Below, piece after piece: positions 12,590 through 25,600 of a DNA stretch of 64,000 bases. Source of the DNA: Hermatobates lingyangjiaoensis (Eukaryota; Arthropoda; Insecta; Hemiptera; Hermatobatidae); contig JAPFBL010000103.1 in assembly GCA_026182355.1 (NCBI GenBank), forward strand, positions 1,302,001-1,366,000, written 5' to 3'. Position 1 is the first letter of the stretch, and each line of letters begins with the position of its first letter. The notes below the pieces were generated by a model. The model was given only the letters and a program-made list of their open reading frames with translations, had not been told where the DNA came from and did not search any database. Both the position numbers and the translations under genes were made by a program.

Positions 12590-12810
12590 TCGTAAATTTT
12601 GCCTAACTCTTGTGAATTTGGAGCAGGGATCTTTAATGAGTACCTGGCATCTTTCGGGCTCAGTATCAGGCTCTTTTCCGTCAGACGATGTGCTCACAAC
12701 CCACCTCCACCGTGAATAAATCGAGGGCCGCATTGGGTATCGAAACCCGGATATACCAGTCTAGGAGCCATTTCACAAGCTACTGAGATACCCTGGTTCT
12801 CTACCACATG
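12590..12810 (-). mobile_element. tRNA-derived SINE-like sequence
   Basis: On the minus strand the segment starts with a tRNA-like head: GGTATCTCAGTAGCTTGTG resembles an A-box region, and GGGTTTCGATACCC (12735-12748 on plus) closely matches the Pol III B box. A GC-richer body of about 130 bp follows, distinct from the AT-rich surroundings. A body this long downstream of the B box fits a SINE better than a tRNA gene, and no cloverleaf 3' acceptor arm is evident. The family cannot be assigned. Confidence 0.5.
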
Positions 12811-15800
12811 ACTAAATGAATGGTGAGAATTATTCTTTCCTAATTTTGGAAGATCCATTTCAAAAGTGATTTGAACACTGCTGGTTCAAGAAAATTACAA
12901 TTACAATATAACTGAATTGTAAAACAAATACAGTCGAGAAAATCTAATTAAAAGTTTAATTATAATAAACATGCTTACATGACGGGTAAGTCTAAGGAAG
13001 ACGACTCCAAAGTTGCCTTGCAGGTACACATGAGAGATTGGAGAATGTGGTAAGCAGGTTGTAAAGGAATGCGAATTTGGATATCAGTTATGTTCTCACT
13101 AATATTACCAGGCTACAAGGTAATTTTTACAAATAAATTTGTGGGAGGGGAAAGGAAACTTTTAAAATTTTTTTTAAAGAAGTTCTCACATCATTTTATA
13201 CAAAAAGAACATAAAACATTTCATATTGGAAACAAATAATCACATTTATATTTTGACAGACTTACAGGTTTTGAAATCTGTTGAATGTATGTTTAATGAT
13301 CTCTATCTGTGTTTGTTTTACTTTGTTTATATCTATCAAATATTGTTTCCGCTTTTTCGATGATCCTTAAAATTTTGGATGATAACTTAAAATTATGTGA
13401 TTGTTTAGTCTCAATATCAATATCTCATAGAAATGTTTCTTGAATGTGGAATATTAGAACGGACACTATAAATTAAATTCTAGCAAGAGTAACTTGTCAG
13501 ATTGTTCTAACACAATCGTTCTATTTATGTTATAACTCAGAAATAGATATAGCCAAAATAAAATTAGTGAAACTAAATTCTTTGTCTACGAGCCATGATT
13601 GAAACTGAATCATTTCAAACACGACACCTGTCACGAATTATTCAAAAATCATAATTAACTTAAAAATAACTACTTATTGAAGGTTGGACTGCATTATCCA
13701 TTGATTTAATTAGCTCAATGAAAAGGTTCATTATATTTATTTAAATATTATTTTTGAAATATTATTTCACAAAATATTTAATTTGCGTAAAAATAATTGA
13801 CTAAGTTATTTGTTTTGAAATACTGAAGTAGAATTCAGTTCTTTTTAAAATCATATACTATTTGTTTAAAATTTTTGAAACGGCTAGGTTATTTTTGCAT
13901 ATGCCAGTTGAGTGATTTACACATTTCTCATCACTCTTTTCAAGAAAAGCCTTGAAGCGATGGTGATTGATTGCATAACTCTAAATCATGTGTCCTTCAC
14001 AAGCGAAAGGTTAAAGAAATATCTAAATATATCAAAAGCCTGATAAATGAGATTTTTCAAGTTAATTGACGTTGTATAATTTTCTAAACGATTGAGTCTT
14101 AACACAAGTGTGATTATTGTATTTCTGATATGTTAACTTCTCAAAAACCTTCTTGTTAGCAGAATGATTTATGTCCTACGGTAAAGAGTTATACAGAGGT
14201 TTTATAACTACAATGAAATTGCATGTATTATGCAGGACCACTGGTGTTGAACAATATGAGCCCTCCAGGTTCGCACTATCCCACCAACCTGCTAACATTC
14301 CAGCCATTGCAATTGTGCTTGAAATAGACTTCAAAAGGGTATAAAACTAATCTTCAATTATGGAGTTACAGTACCTATAAGAGTTTTATAACATTAAAAG
14401 CTCATTTGTTAGTCTGAATATCAACATTACGACTGCAAGATGGCATTTATATCGCTTATACGATGATATACGATTACGATACGATTACTCGTATAAACTG
14501 AAAACTTCAAAGAATGGTGTAGTGAATCCGCCCAGTTGCCTTGTTTGTTATAATTTTATAATAAAATAACTAAACAGTAATTTAAATAAAATAGAAGATA
14601 GATATTATAAGACAACATAATTGCGGCATAAAACAAATAGTAATAAATAATAGCTATTTAAATGTGTTATATTAATTCCTTGGTGTAGAAGGCCAAGAAA
14701 TAAAGTTGCTAAGCGCACAGAAGTGCGCTCATTATTACAATCAGTCATTATTACAATTTAGCTTAAAGGCTGAATATTCAACTCCCTCCGGTTTTATTTG
14801 CCGACAAAGTATAACAGAATTACTCCATTTTATGGTCAGTTGCTTTGGTCCAGGTGAATTTTAATAAGATATATCAACTTCTGTTGAAAAAATTGAATAA
14901 ATGATCTGGAACTTGCAGGTACGCCGTACTCTTCACAGTAGTGATTAGAGGTGTTTATGAATGGCTTAGGAAGTCTAGAAGTGGTTATGGTGGCAGGTAT
15001 ACAATACATAAAGTATGACCAGTATAATCCTGTGGTATGGCCGGAAGGTTCAGGCACGCGTATAGGTCAACACAGGTCACCCAATAATCAGAGAAAATTA
15101 ACCTGTCATACAGGAGGAGAAAATGTTGCACAATAACAAGAGATGTCCGAAACATATTTCCATAGGTCTTTTAGACTGTCTATCGGCTTTGAAGAATATT
15201 GAATAGTTGCTCGTCTTGTTAAATTCAATAAAGAGCTCAATAGTGGGAGCTGGAGGAGATGATAGGTGATAAAGAAAGGGTGCTATAGTTAGAAATAGTC
15301 ATCTCTGAATACAGTCAGGAAATTAAGTGAAGAAGTTTTATGATGTGAAGGCAGGATATTAGCAAGCTGTATACGATTAAGACCACCTAATCGTATTAAT
15401 ATTAGGTCACCTAATCTTCATGTCACTGCAAAGATACATTCCCTTAGATAATTATTATTGAACACTTGCATTTTTTTCTGCTGATATTAATAAACTGCAT
15501 TAGTACATATTATTAAGGATAGTTTTCTTCAAATTGAAAAATCTTTAGTTGGCCTTCCCATGACACTTGTATTCAGAAGTACCGGTTTGATTGGTTTCTG
15601 ATGTTGTCCATCTTCAGGTAGAGTTCTCCTACCGATTGAACAACTACTCCTTTGTAAGAGGTTTGACGGTATCATTCAATAATATTTCTTCAACTACCCC
15701 ATGTAATGCTAACAGCAGGTGTATATTCTAATATTCGTAGAGTATTTATATATTTGTTAAAATATTATGAATAAAGCCAAGAACTCAATTAAATAATTCA

Positions 15801-17239
15801 TAACATTATTGTAGACAAAACATTATTGAAAACATATGTAAGAATATAATATTACCATTTGATATCCTATTTCAAATTTCACCAATTCTTATATAAAAGC
15901 TATCATGGATATTTATATCGCTTAAAACAAATCTTTCCATTAAAATTGTTTACTGCATATTCTTTTAATTGAGTCTTCAGTAATTATGCTACAAAATTAA
16001 TAAATTATTCTTTTGTTCAAGCATTCTATATGTGTAAATTAAAGTATAACATATACAAGTTGTTAGTTTTCCAGTAGTGTATAGAATAATCCATAATATT
16101 CAGGTGATTTTACCTTGTAGCTAAATAAAAGACTTCAACAATATTGAATACTGTAGGATGATAGAGATAGTCACGGTTCCAGAAGAAATATGCATTAATG
16201 TGTAAAGATAGCTAACTTAGCGTGAAAGCGATACTTTATCTTCACACTTAAAATATTCTGTTCAGAAATTACAGCATCCGACCTCAAACTCTACATATTG
16301 TTAGTATTTTTTTTTTTTTTTTTGGTTATTGCAATGTGAATACACATAAATGATTTATTGGGGAGTTTTAGAAATTATGTCTCCACTCAAAAAATGTTTA
16401 ATATGAAAACTAACAACGGGTTTCAAACGCTTAGTGATATTCTTCTGGCTTACATCTGTACTCTTGAGATATTAACATCTGCACATCTTGTAGATGTTGA
16501 TCCAAAGGAGTGACCTAGGAAAGGCACTAATTGTTCAAATTTCCCATATAGCAGTTCTTTTGAATGCATATTTAAATATGACATGTCTCATTATAGTTTA
16601 TTATGTTACGTAGACTATATTTCTAAATTTTGAAACCATTTTTGCGCTCTTAGTTTTTAACTCAAAGTTTAACTCCCCATAATTTTAAAGATTTCTATTT
16701 TTCTTTAGGTGCGTACAATTTACCATCTTTAGGAATTAAACTACATATAACACTAAACTTAATATTGATTAACAATTAATCAAATTAAGCATGATATTCA
16801 GTGACAGTTTAAATAAGACTGACAGTAATCATCATTACATTTTATGGCGGTTGCAAGTCATGGTTTGAGATTCACAATGTTGGTGTCAGATTGTGTCCGT
16901 CTTTATATCCTTAGAAAGAACCCTATGCGTAGAAAACGAAATCATTTCTTTTTGTAATGTTTTGTAAATTGACATGGTTTTGAAATTTTTGTGTAATTTA
17001 GGTTTTTTAATGGGTTCTGTAATTGTAAATTTTGGTCAGGCTTAATATATGGAATCATATTAAGATTGACCAAAATTCCGAGAAGAAGATAAGTGTTTAT
17101 TAGTAATTGTGGTCAAGAAAACAATACCTTATTATATATATAAACTTATATAATTATATAATATGTAAATAACATATATATTATATATATGTAAATGTTA
17201 ATGAAATGTAAGTTTCATTTTCTTAGTTAAAAAATTCTT
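12811..17239. other. AT-rich DNA with an unassigned GC-richer patch
   Basis: About 14750-15180 is noticeably less AT-rich and open on both strands for 60-70 codons, but resembles nothing I know. It may be an old element. About 15590-15622 carries, on the minus strand, the motif CTGAAGATGGACAACATC followed by AGAAACC, related to the PLE terminal motif. A poly-T run lies at 16309-16324. Nothing else was recognised. Confidence 0.35.
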
Positions 17240-17340
17240 ACTTCTGCCTATGAAAAAGGTTTTAAATAAAACCGAAATGTAGGCAACAGGAGTTTAATTT
17301 TTTATCCTAGAAAATTGACCGAATCCCGATTAGAGAACAC

Positions 17341-17342
<2 letters not shown>
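17240..17342 (+). repeat. Solo PLE-derived arm, family A
   Basis: It contains CTATGAAAAAGG, then a stem pair (GGTTTT/AAAACC), then CGAAATGTAGGCAACAGGAG, then GACCGAATCCCGATTAGAG, and ends at (TA)n. It is almost the same as 47239-47335 and is related to the arms of the foldback at 7759-8193. Confidence 0.65.
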
Positions 17343-17381
<39 letters not shown>

Positions 17382-17598
17382 AATTGTCACAATAACACGT
17401 GATATAAATATTCAGGTAACTCACCACAAATTAGAGAAGATAGTCGCTCTAAGGCCTTTCGTTTTCACGTCGTCAGAGAGCAAGTGAATTGTTATTTTTA
17501 ACAAATTTTTAACAAGTGAACAAATTCACTTGCTCTCTGACGACGTGAAAACGAAAGGCCTTAGAGCGACTATCTTCTCTAATTTGTGGTGAGTTACC

Positions 17599-17635
<37 letters not shown>
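17343..17635. repeat. (TA)n-bounded foldback (H3)
   Basis: Inverted arms of about 80 bp (17407-17488 and 17524-17605) pair almost perfectly across a 35-bp spacer. A (TA)n tract bounds each side (17343-17378 and 17602-17635). Read outward, each arm begins CTCTGACGACGTGAAAACG followed by AAAGGCC and ends GGTGAGTTACCTGAA. The left flank carries AACACGTGA just outside the arm. Confidence 0.85.
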
Positions 17636-17640
<5 letters not shown>

Positions 17641-17870
17641 GATTTCACATAAACACGTGAAACAACAATCAATGATCAAACCACAATAAGAAATGGGAAA
17701 ACAAGACTAAGATCTTTCAACCGTAACAAGCGGTCCTCGTCAGAGTCAAAAACCCAACAATCAGTTGGGTTTTTGACTCTGACGAGGACCGCTTGTTACG
17801 GTTGAAAGATCTTAGTCTTGTTTTCCCATTTCTTATTGTGGTTTGATCATTGATATATATATATATATAT
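17636..17870. repeat. (TA)n-bounded foldback (H4)
   Basis: Arms at about 17669-17758 and 17764-17853 are near-perfect inverted copies with a very short loop. Read outward, each begins CTCTGACGAGGACCGC, then TTACGGTTGAAAGATC, and ends GGTTTGATCATTGA next to (TA)n. AACACGTGA lies just outside the left arm. The same element recurs at 36848-37045. Confidence 0.9.
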
Positions 17871-19178
17871 TTTACTTTGAAAAATGCATTGAATATTTGA
17901 ATAAAATAAATTCTGAAAGCATGTTGTTTTCATTATTATCTATCTGATATCTGATACTGATATGATAAAGAAGTTGGATTTTCACTACTTCAAGGTAAAG
18001 GTTCATGGACCCGCTATAGTCCCAGTGTTGACAGACTAATCAGAGGCACCCCTGTGTTCCTAAAGTTGCAGTATTTTCATCGAATCTTATTAAAGTTTCT
18101 AGTTTATTTCTAAGTTTTGTACCAAGCCAGCATGTGACACTGGCTAATAACAAGGAAAGCATACAGCACTGGCTATTCGTTTATTTACCCTACCATATTA
18201 CAGTTTGCGAGTTGTAACACAAGGACTTAAATAGAACCAGAAGATTTTCATTTTCTCTTGTTTGTTAGAAGGTAAAATAGATTTTTATTTACACCCTTGA
18301 AAACACTCAATATTTATATATCACGACAAACACATTCCGAACAATCTTCTTTGGCACCTTGGTAATTCATGTTATATTTCCTACAACAAAAGTATAAATT
18401 TTGTTTTAATTTATTCTCATATATATTGAAACTTCATATTTACTTATTTTTTCTGAACCTGTGAGGAATCTTTTTTATGTTTATATTCAAAAGTTGCTGT
18501 TAAATTGTTTAACAAAAATAATAAAGAATTAACAAGAAATAAGTAATTTACACTTATCAGGAGAACTGTTTATATGTTATATCACAAAATACATGAATTC
18601 ATTTTTAAACAGTTACTTAAATCTGTTTATAATTTCTCAACCTTTTTATATAAGGTTACTCTCTGGTCAAAAAAGGAAGTGTTCTCCAAACCTATAAATA
18701 CATAGTAATATTGATTATTGTGATGTTTTTTGATAAAACTAAATTTTAGATAGCATTGATGACTATTTTGGGATATATTTCCGTAATATTTGGAAACTCA
18801 ATCACAAAATTTGATACATTTTATTTATGAAAAAAAAAATATCAATTAATTCACACAAATTATTATTTTCTTTTAATTAGTTTTCGATAAAATGTTTAAA
18901 TAATAAATGATCTAATATTGCCTTGTTTTACACATAAATCTAGTTGATTACCACCATAATTACATAAAATAAGTCAAACATGAAACCTGAAGAACAAAAT
19001 TCCTATTTCATTGAGTAAAAATTGATTTTACTCAAATAAATGGGTAGTACTATTTTTTCTCGAAACAGCATAGAATCTCCTCAAAACACTTGGATTACTC
19101 TACCTTATGTGGTTATTTTCGGCCTTAAGATTGCAAATATTTTAACAAAAATTAATTTTTGCATAAATTACAAATCGA
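17871..19178. other. AT-rich DNA, nothing recognised
   Basis: No gene or repeat family was recognised between the foldbacks and the PLE relic downstream. Confidence 0.35.
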
Positions 19179-20090
19179 ATGGTGATAAAAAAATCTTTTG
19201 TTATCCCTACAAGTTTTTATCATCACAGTTCATTGAGTATAGTTTATAAGTTGTCCTGTACAGATTGCCAGTGTTTTTACATTCGTATGAGTGTGTGTTC
19301 TTTCCAAAAAAGAACCCAGGAACATTTAAAAGAGTATATCCAAAGACAAAATTACATAAAGAATAATAAAAGTTAGCGGTGGCCCTACCGCCGGTAAGCT
19401 CTCGTAGGTCAGAGTCTATTGACATAACAGAGTTTATCAAGGCCGGCCTCGCGGAAAGTCCAGTGTGTGTCACGCGCTCAATAAAGATCTTACTTCTTAC
19501 TTTCTTAAAACTCCAGTTTCTCACTCACCCAAATTAACTTAAATATTTTTTTCACATTTTGCAAAACACCTAGTCACATACAACCATAGACTTTGACTCT
19601 AACAATAACCTCGCCTTCTAACGTTTTAATAGCAAATTTCAAGAAGTTTCAAACTTAGAAGCTTTTGAAATAAATAAAGCATTAAATCAAAATTCATCAT
19701 CATATCTTATTGAGCAAATTCCGGGTTGTCCAATTTTTCTCAAATTGTTTTTGTAAGATGTGTAAGAAAACAGGATACATTTCTCCACAATAGTTTTTCT
19801 GGTTTGCTTTATAGCACTTTACTGTTTTTAGCACACACATCTCCTTTGCCACTTAATCTTGTAACTAACTACCTCTCCCCATTCTATCTCACAAGACCTA
19901 AATTTCTCAGTGAACTTTCAACTCTGGTCGGTCCACCACTCCTTCGTTTGGTTATGCCATACTTTTTTCATTTCACTGTATATATTCCGACTACTTTTGT
20001 AACTTTTCTTTTGTAATTTGTATTGCAGAAGTTTACCTGACGATTAACACAAAGAGTTTGAAACCGGTAGAATAAAAATGCTTCTTATAC
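19179..20090 (+). pseudogene. PLE GIY-YIG endonuclease relic with 3' end
   Basis: The plus strand at 19235-19376 reads SIVYKLSCTDCQCFYIRM followed by a K/R-rich block with QEHLKEY. This fits the GIY-YIG core of Penelope-like elements, with the canonical Y-I-G changed to Y-I-R. A GC-rich piece of about 140 bp (19373-19510) interrupts it. Downstream, about 19600-19720 encodes FDSNNNLAF and then NLEAFEINKALNQ, like the usual Leu-Glu-Ala end of the domain, with stops in frame. At 20037-20075 the 3' region carries CCTGACGATTAACAC and GTTTGAAACCGG, the terminal motif class found in the foldback arms. The copy is degraded and has no RT domain. Confidence 0.6.
19373..19510. mobile_element. GC-rich insertion inside the PLE relic
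   Basis: About 140 bp of GC-rich sequence includes an inverted GGCGGTAGGG-like hairpin at its left end and AATAAAGATCTTA near its right end. It separates two parts of one endonuclease domain. The AATAAA followed by T-rich sequence recalls the R-U5 part of a short LTR, but no terminal TG/CA pair or target duplication is clear. Its class is unresolved. Confidence 0.35.
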
Positions 20091-22139
20091 TGAATGGTTG
20101 TATTATATTAAAAAAAATATTTATAATGAGGTATATAACAGTCATCTGGTATCCAATATAAATATTTTTTTTTTTAATTTTAAAGTCTAAATGATACAAC
20201 TCGTTTTCAAGTTGAAAAGGTAAGCGAGAAGGTAGATAAAGTAAATAATTTCTAATTTTCCAGTTATACCATTTTCAAATAATTACGGTTTTTGTTATTT
20301 ATAATTCTATAATATAAATAATCTTAATGGTATTTATAAACAACTGCTAAGATATTTCCTCAATTAATGTTGATTAAGTTAATTAGAATTATTACTTAAT
20401 GAAAGTAATGATTTCCTTCATAAAATTGCTCACCTTATAGTTCTTCATGTAATATGCTCTGGATCTAGAAGTGTTAAACAGTCTTGTTCAAAATTACTTT
20501 TCTATTTATTTGAGTTAACTTTATTAAAGAGAATTTAATGACCACTTCATTCAGAGTATAATGACTGTATTGTTGTGTAGAGATATCTGGTTAAGCAACA
20601 GTATCTGACCAGATCTAGAGATTGTAGATTATAAATGTGGAGTTATAGCCGTGCTTTGGACTATTACATGTAGCTCATAATAATAATACTTAAAGGGTGT
20701 CTCAGAGTTCTAATAGGACCATTGAATGACCGGACTGGTGATGAGTCTTCTAAAGGACATCGTCCATGTCTTGAAGACCTGGGGTTCAAACCTTCCTCAC
20801 AACCCTAGATTCAAGCCATTACAGATTCAGAGTCTTATCAGTGCGTCTTTTTGAGAAGAACATGAGTCAAACTGACTGTCAACTACTTGCTGAAGATGAA
20901 GATTTTCCTCAAATAACATTCTATAAGGATATTTCCAGTACATTAATGCATATCCCCCATCATAATGCATCTCACTAATCGTTAAAAACATAATAAAAAA
21001 AAAACTATTAAAAATTAACCCCAAAACAAAACATGAACAAATGTAAAAGCCTACAGAAAAGACTGCTTAAAGATAGGTAAAAAAAAATGGGAAAATAATA
21101 ACATTATGTAAGATCATTAATATATTATTTTAATCAATAACTAAGTTTTATTATACTTAATACTATTTTTTAAGCAATTAAAAAAGTCAACTTTCTCAGC
21201 TTTCAATAGAGTAAAGAAGGTTTAGTAAATTATTTTAGAATTGTATGTAATGAATACTATATGATTAAGAAACAAAAATTTAATTTATGCGCTTTTTAGT
21301 TTTCATAAAAACTGCTGCATATCAACTCTTTTAAGACAAAAAAGTAGAGTGCCAAAAAAGGGAAAATTGCCAATGCAGTTGACGTCAATTGATGGAATAT
21401 GGCACAAAAACCATAAACCTTCATGTTCATTTTAAATTTTTGTTTTAAAAAAAGAAATATTTCACAAAAATTTGAAAATCATGCTATAACATACAGTACA
21501 CAGAATATTTTTATAATTTGATGCATAATTAGAGAAAAATGAATTATAAATACTATTACGTTTTTATCTTTTCCAACTATTTTATATTTGATGTTAAAAT
21601 AAAAACTAAGTATATTTCTTAAAATTAGAGAGATGATTTAAATTTAATTTCTAATTTTGCAGCATTCCATGCATGTCAGAGTAAAAAGATTTAGAGAACG
21701 GTGTCAAAAGGCTGTCAAAAGGCTCAGACCTATTTTAAAGGGACAAAAATGGGACAAATCAAAATGGAAAAATAATGCTGCTTGTCTGCGATGTTTATGT
21801 CTTAATTAAAATGACTCCAATATCATTTCAACTAATCTTTCACTTTCCCCTTTAAATATTTACGGGCCAAAATAATGTCAATGTATATTTCTTTATTATT
21901 TTAAATCTATTGCAATTTTCGTTTGAGAAAGTAAAAAGAAAACGAAATCACCTCTTCTTGTAAGGGAGAGTTCATTTCAAGTTTCTGAATTTTTTATTTA
22001 TATTATTTCCTAATTTACCAATTGGCTATAATAATAATTTTTTTTTTCTTGATACTTCGACTACAATTTCATGTATTTAGAAGTAATTTTGATTTAGGGT
22101 TACTCCTTTAGCTTTTTTGATTATGTGACGTGAATCGGG
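20091..22139. other. AT-rich DNA, nothing firm
   Basis: No gene was recognised. About 20690-20830 is GC-richer and holds GGGGTTCAAACC, a possible Pol III B box, but no A box was found at the right spacing. Confidence 0.3.
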
Positions 22140-22606
22140 TGGACACCCATTGGTGGCACTCCGTAACTATGTTTAAGCTTTAGGGTGACAGAAAGTCACG
22201 TGGCCATTGTCGTTTTAGTCGTCTTTGGGGGTTTGTGGGGATTACTAGTTGGGAAAGATTTTGAGCAAGTGGGTTTGGATGAGTTGAGAGTTTACTGTGG
22301 AATTTTTTATAGCGGTCTTTTGCATAGTCGAGAACGAAGGGGACTTTAAGATCTCGGTGAATGATTATATTTGGGACGTAAAATGGGAGATGCGAGAGTT
22401 TTCTGAGTATTTTTGATTGGATGGCTTGTATGGGATGAATGTTTGAAGGTTTGGCAGAACCCCAAAGTTCTATAGCATAAGCCCAACAAGGCTTCAAGAT
22501 TGTGTTGTATATGTGGAGTCTGTCTGTTAGTGTGAGTTTTGATGTTCTGTCTAATAGTCTTATAAGGCGTTTGTAATAATAAATTAGATTGATTTTTTTC
22601 ACTATC
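22140..22606 (-). pseudogene. 5'-truncated Jockey-type LINE, RT C-terminus
   Basis: A 142-codon minus-strand frame (22180-22608) matches the C-terminal part of Jockey-clade non-LTR reverse transcriptases. The recognisable blocks are RTSKLTLTDRLHIYNTILKP, WAYAIELWGSA, IQAIQSKILRKL, VIHRDLKVP-like (IIHRDLKVPFV) and HPNPLAQNL near the end. This region follows the catalytic palm, so the RT active site itself is absent. The 5' truncation point falls directly next to an R-repeat end at about 22597-22634. Truncation at the 5' end is what target-primed reverse transcription usually leaves. The frame is still open, so the insertion may be fairly young. Confidence 0.8.
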
Positions 22607-22636
22607 ACTATACTTTATATTAGGTAAAGTAAAAAT
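22597..22636 (+). repeat. R-repeat 3' terminal stub
   Basis: CACTATCACTATACTTTAT, a degraded palindrome and GTAAAGTAAAAA match the 3' end of the full R copy at 33731-33765. Only the terminal part remains, next to the truncated 5' end of the Jockey fragment. Confidence 0.6.
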
Positions 22637-22667
22637 AATTTGAAAAACACAAAAATTATACTTTAAT

Positions 22668-25600
22668 AAATCTGGAGTGGCCTACACTCAACTTTACTAT
22701 AAGTAACTTAATATCAAATTTCATGAGTATGTAATATATAACGTCTCTTTTAGGCATAATGTAAACATCTAAAAGGTATGTGATTATTAGTCTTTCATTC
22801 CTGAGGTAGTACAGATAATGATTGAAGGACATATCAATATATAAGCTTATTTTTGTATATCACACACATGATGCAAATAATTTCATTAGCATAACTATAG
22901 CAGTAATAACATTTTTCAAAAACCCAAGTGAACATTTCTTGAAACGAAATATTCTCCTACAAGAGAACATGGCTTTTGTTCAAATAGCCAGTGGATTTCT
23001 TACATCGTTTACTTGACATCCTTCTACATAGAATATTAAAGTAAAATTTTCAAATTTAAAACAGGAAAATACCGTTTTTTTCTCTGAAAAACATCATAAA
23101 CAGCTAAGAAAATGTTGTTTTAAGGTGATTTATAATTAAAGATGTACGATAATTACATTTATTAATCTCTAAACGAAAGATTTCAATTTTGAATTATCTT
23201 TTACATTTTTGGTTTTTACAGAATTATTATACTTTGAATTTTATGGCTTCTTAGTATTTAATAAGATCATTTTCCTTCCCCTTTATCAAATAACATATAT
23301 ACGAATTTTTTCTGAGTGTGTGTTATCATTTTCCTGCACCATATTATTCCTCTTACATCTCATATAAGTCAATAAACAAATTAAATTGTTCCTTTATAAA
23401 TTATCAATCTTATCTCAGTGGATTCGCTCAAAAAATTTCTAAGTCAATGTAAACAATGAAAAAAAAATATAAAAAATTCGACAAGTATAGCAGGTGATCT
23501 CTTAGTCTAAGATAAACAAACAGTTTTTATAGGGTTATTGCTCTTTCCCATATTTGAAACTTCATGATTTTTACTTTACTATAAGTAAAGTATAGTGATC
23601 GTGAAAAAATTCAATCTCGAGATTTTGACGGAATTACATGTTTTGAGGTCCCAGAAGTCGTTTTATGACGTTTTTATGATGATGTCTGTGTGTGTGTGGG
23701 TGGGTGGGTGGGTGCGTGTGTTAGCATTGCTTGTTACCACGCTACGGTCCAGAATCTTTGATGGATCAAGTTGATATTTTACACAAAAATGGGCCCCATT
23801 TAGGCGAAGATCCCTATTGTTTGGGAAGAATTATGCATGATGGGAAAGTCACTTTTTTTGCCAAAAACCATTTTTTTTAAAACATTTATTTCTCCTACAC
23901 TGATAACCCTAGAGTTTTGAAATTCTGACATTATCTTTGAAGTTACAAATGCAACAAACGAAAAATATATTCAGAATTTTAAGACAACAGGAAATATTTT
24001 TTTTTTCAATAAAATGTAAAAATGTTGACTTATAATTCAATCTCAAACCTTGTGAGAGCGATACAAGCCATACTGTTTGACGGACAAAAATGAAACTATG
24101 CCTACAAATAGAACATTATATGGCCAATGAGTTGAGATATTTTTTTGTGAAATTACTTTCGCTAAAGGGGTGTTACAGTACGATTTGTGTTTTCAGAAAA
24201 TAATTTTTTGACGCTAAAGGGCTCGTTAAAAAAAAATGAAAATTTGACCAAAAATGGAACAAAAAATTAGCAATTCACAAAAAAAATTCATGAAGTTTCA
24301 ATTACGGGAAAGAGCAATAACGATATAAAAACTGTTTGTTTATTCTAGACAAAGAGATCACCTGCTATACTTGTCGAATTTTTTGTATTTTTTTACATTG
24401 TTTACATTGACTTAGAAATTTTTTGAGCGAATCCACTGAGATAAAATTGATGTTTCTAATGGAAAAATGAAAATATATTATTGACTTATAAGAGATGTAA
24501 GAGGAATAATATTGTGCAGGTAAATGATAACACTCATTAAAGAAAATTCGTATATATGTTATTTGACAAAGGGGAAGGAAAATGATCTTATTAAATACTA
24601 AGAAGACATAAAATTCCCAGTATAATAATTCTGTTAAAAACCAAAAATGTAAAAGATAATTCAAAATTGAAATCTTTCGTTTAGAGATTAATAACTGTAA
24701 TTATCGTACATCTTTAATAAACAAATCACCTTAAAACAACATTTTCTTCGCTGTTTAAGAAGTTTTTCAGAGAAAAAAAGAGTATTTTACTGTTTCAAAT
24801 TTGAAAATTTTACATTAATATTCAATGTAGAATGATGTCAAGTAAACCATGTAAGAAATCTACTGGCTATTTGAACAATAGCCATGTTCGCTTGTAGGAT
24901 ACTATTTCGTTTCAAGAAATGTTCACTTTGGTTTTTCAAAAATGTTATTACTGCTGTAGTTATACTAATGAAATTATTTGCAAATAATAAATTATTTGTT
25001 ATGTACAAAAATAAGCTTATAAATTGATATGTCCTTCAATCACTATCTGTACTACCTCAGGAATGACAGGCTAATAATTATATCCCATTTAGATGTTTAC
25101 GTTATGCTTAAATGAGACGTTATGTTTTATATACTCAAGAAATTTGACATTAAGTTACTTATAGTAAAGTAGAGTGTAGGCCACTACAGATTTTTTTTTT
25201 ATGAATTGCTAATTTTTTTTCCCATTTTTGGTCAAATTTTCATTATTTTTTAATGAGCCGTTTAGCGTCAAAAAAACATTTTCTGAAAACAGAAATCCTA
25301 CTGTAACGCCCCATTAGCGAATGTAATTTTGAAAAAAAATATCACAACTCATTTTACATATAATGTTCTATTTATAGGCATAGTTTCATTCTTGTCCGTC
25401 AAACCGTATGGCTTGTATCGCTCTCACAATGTTTGAGATTGAATTATAAGTCAACATTTTTATATTTTATTGAAAAAAAAAATATTTCCTGTTGTTTTAA
25501 AATTCTGAATATATTTTTCGTTTGTTGCATTTGTAACGTCAAAGATACTGTCAAAATTTCAAAACTCTAGGGTTATCAGTTTAGGAGAAATAAATGTTTT

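Noticed and set aside
14750..15180. GC-richer patch open on both strands
   Set aside because: Checked for receptor ligand-binding motifs and transposon domains. None was found, so no call is made.
20690..20830. Possible tRNA-derived SINE (GGGGTTCAAACC)
   Set aside because: Only a B-box-like match. No A box at the expected spacing, and no repeated copy in the window.
24365..24664. 99-codon frame also open as 78 codons at 32659-32895
   Set aside because: Both lie at the same place in near-identical R copies, so shared openness reflects shared DNA. The peptide is hydrophobic and AT-driven with no domain, and diverged R copies do not keep it open.
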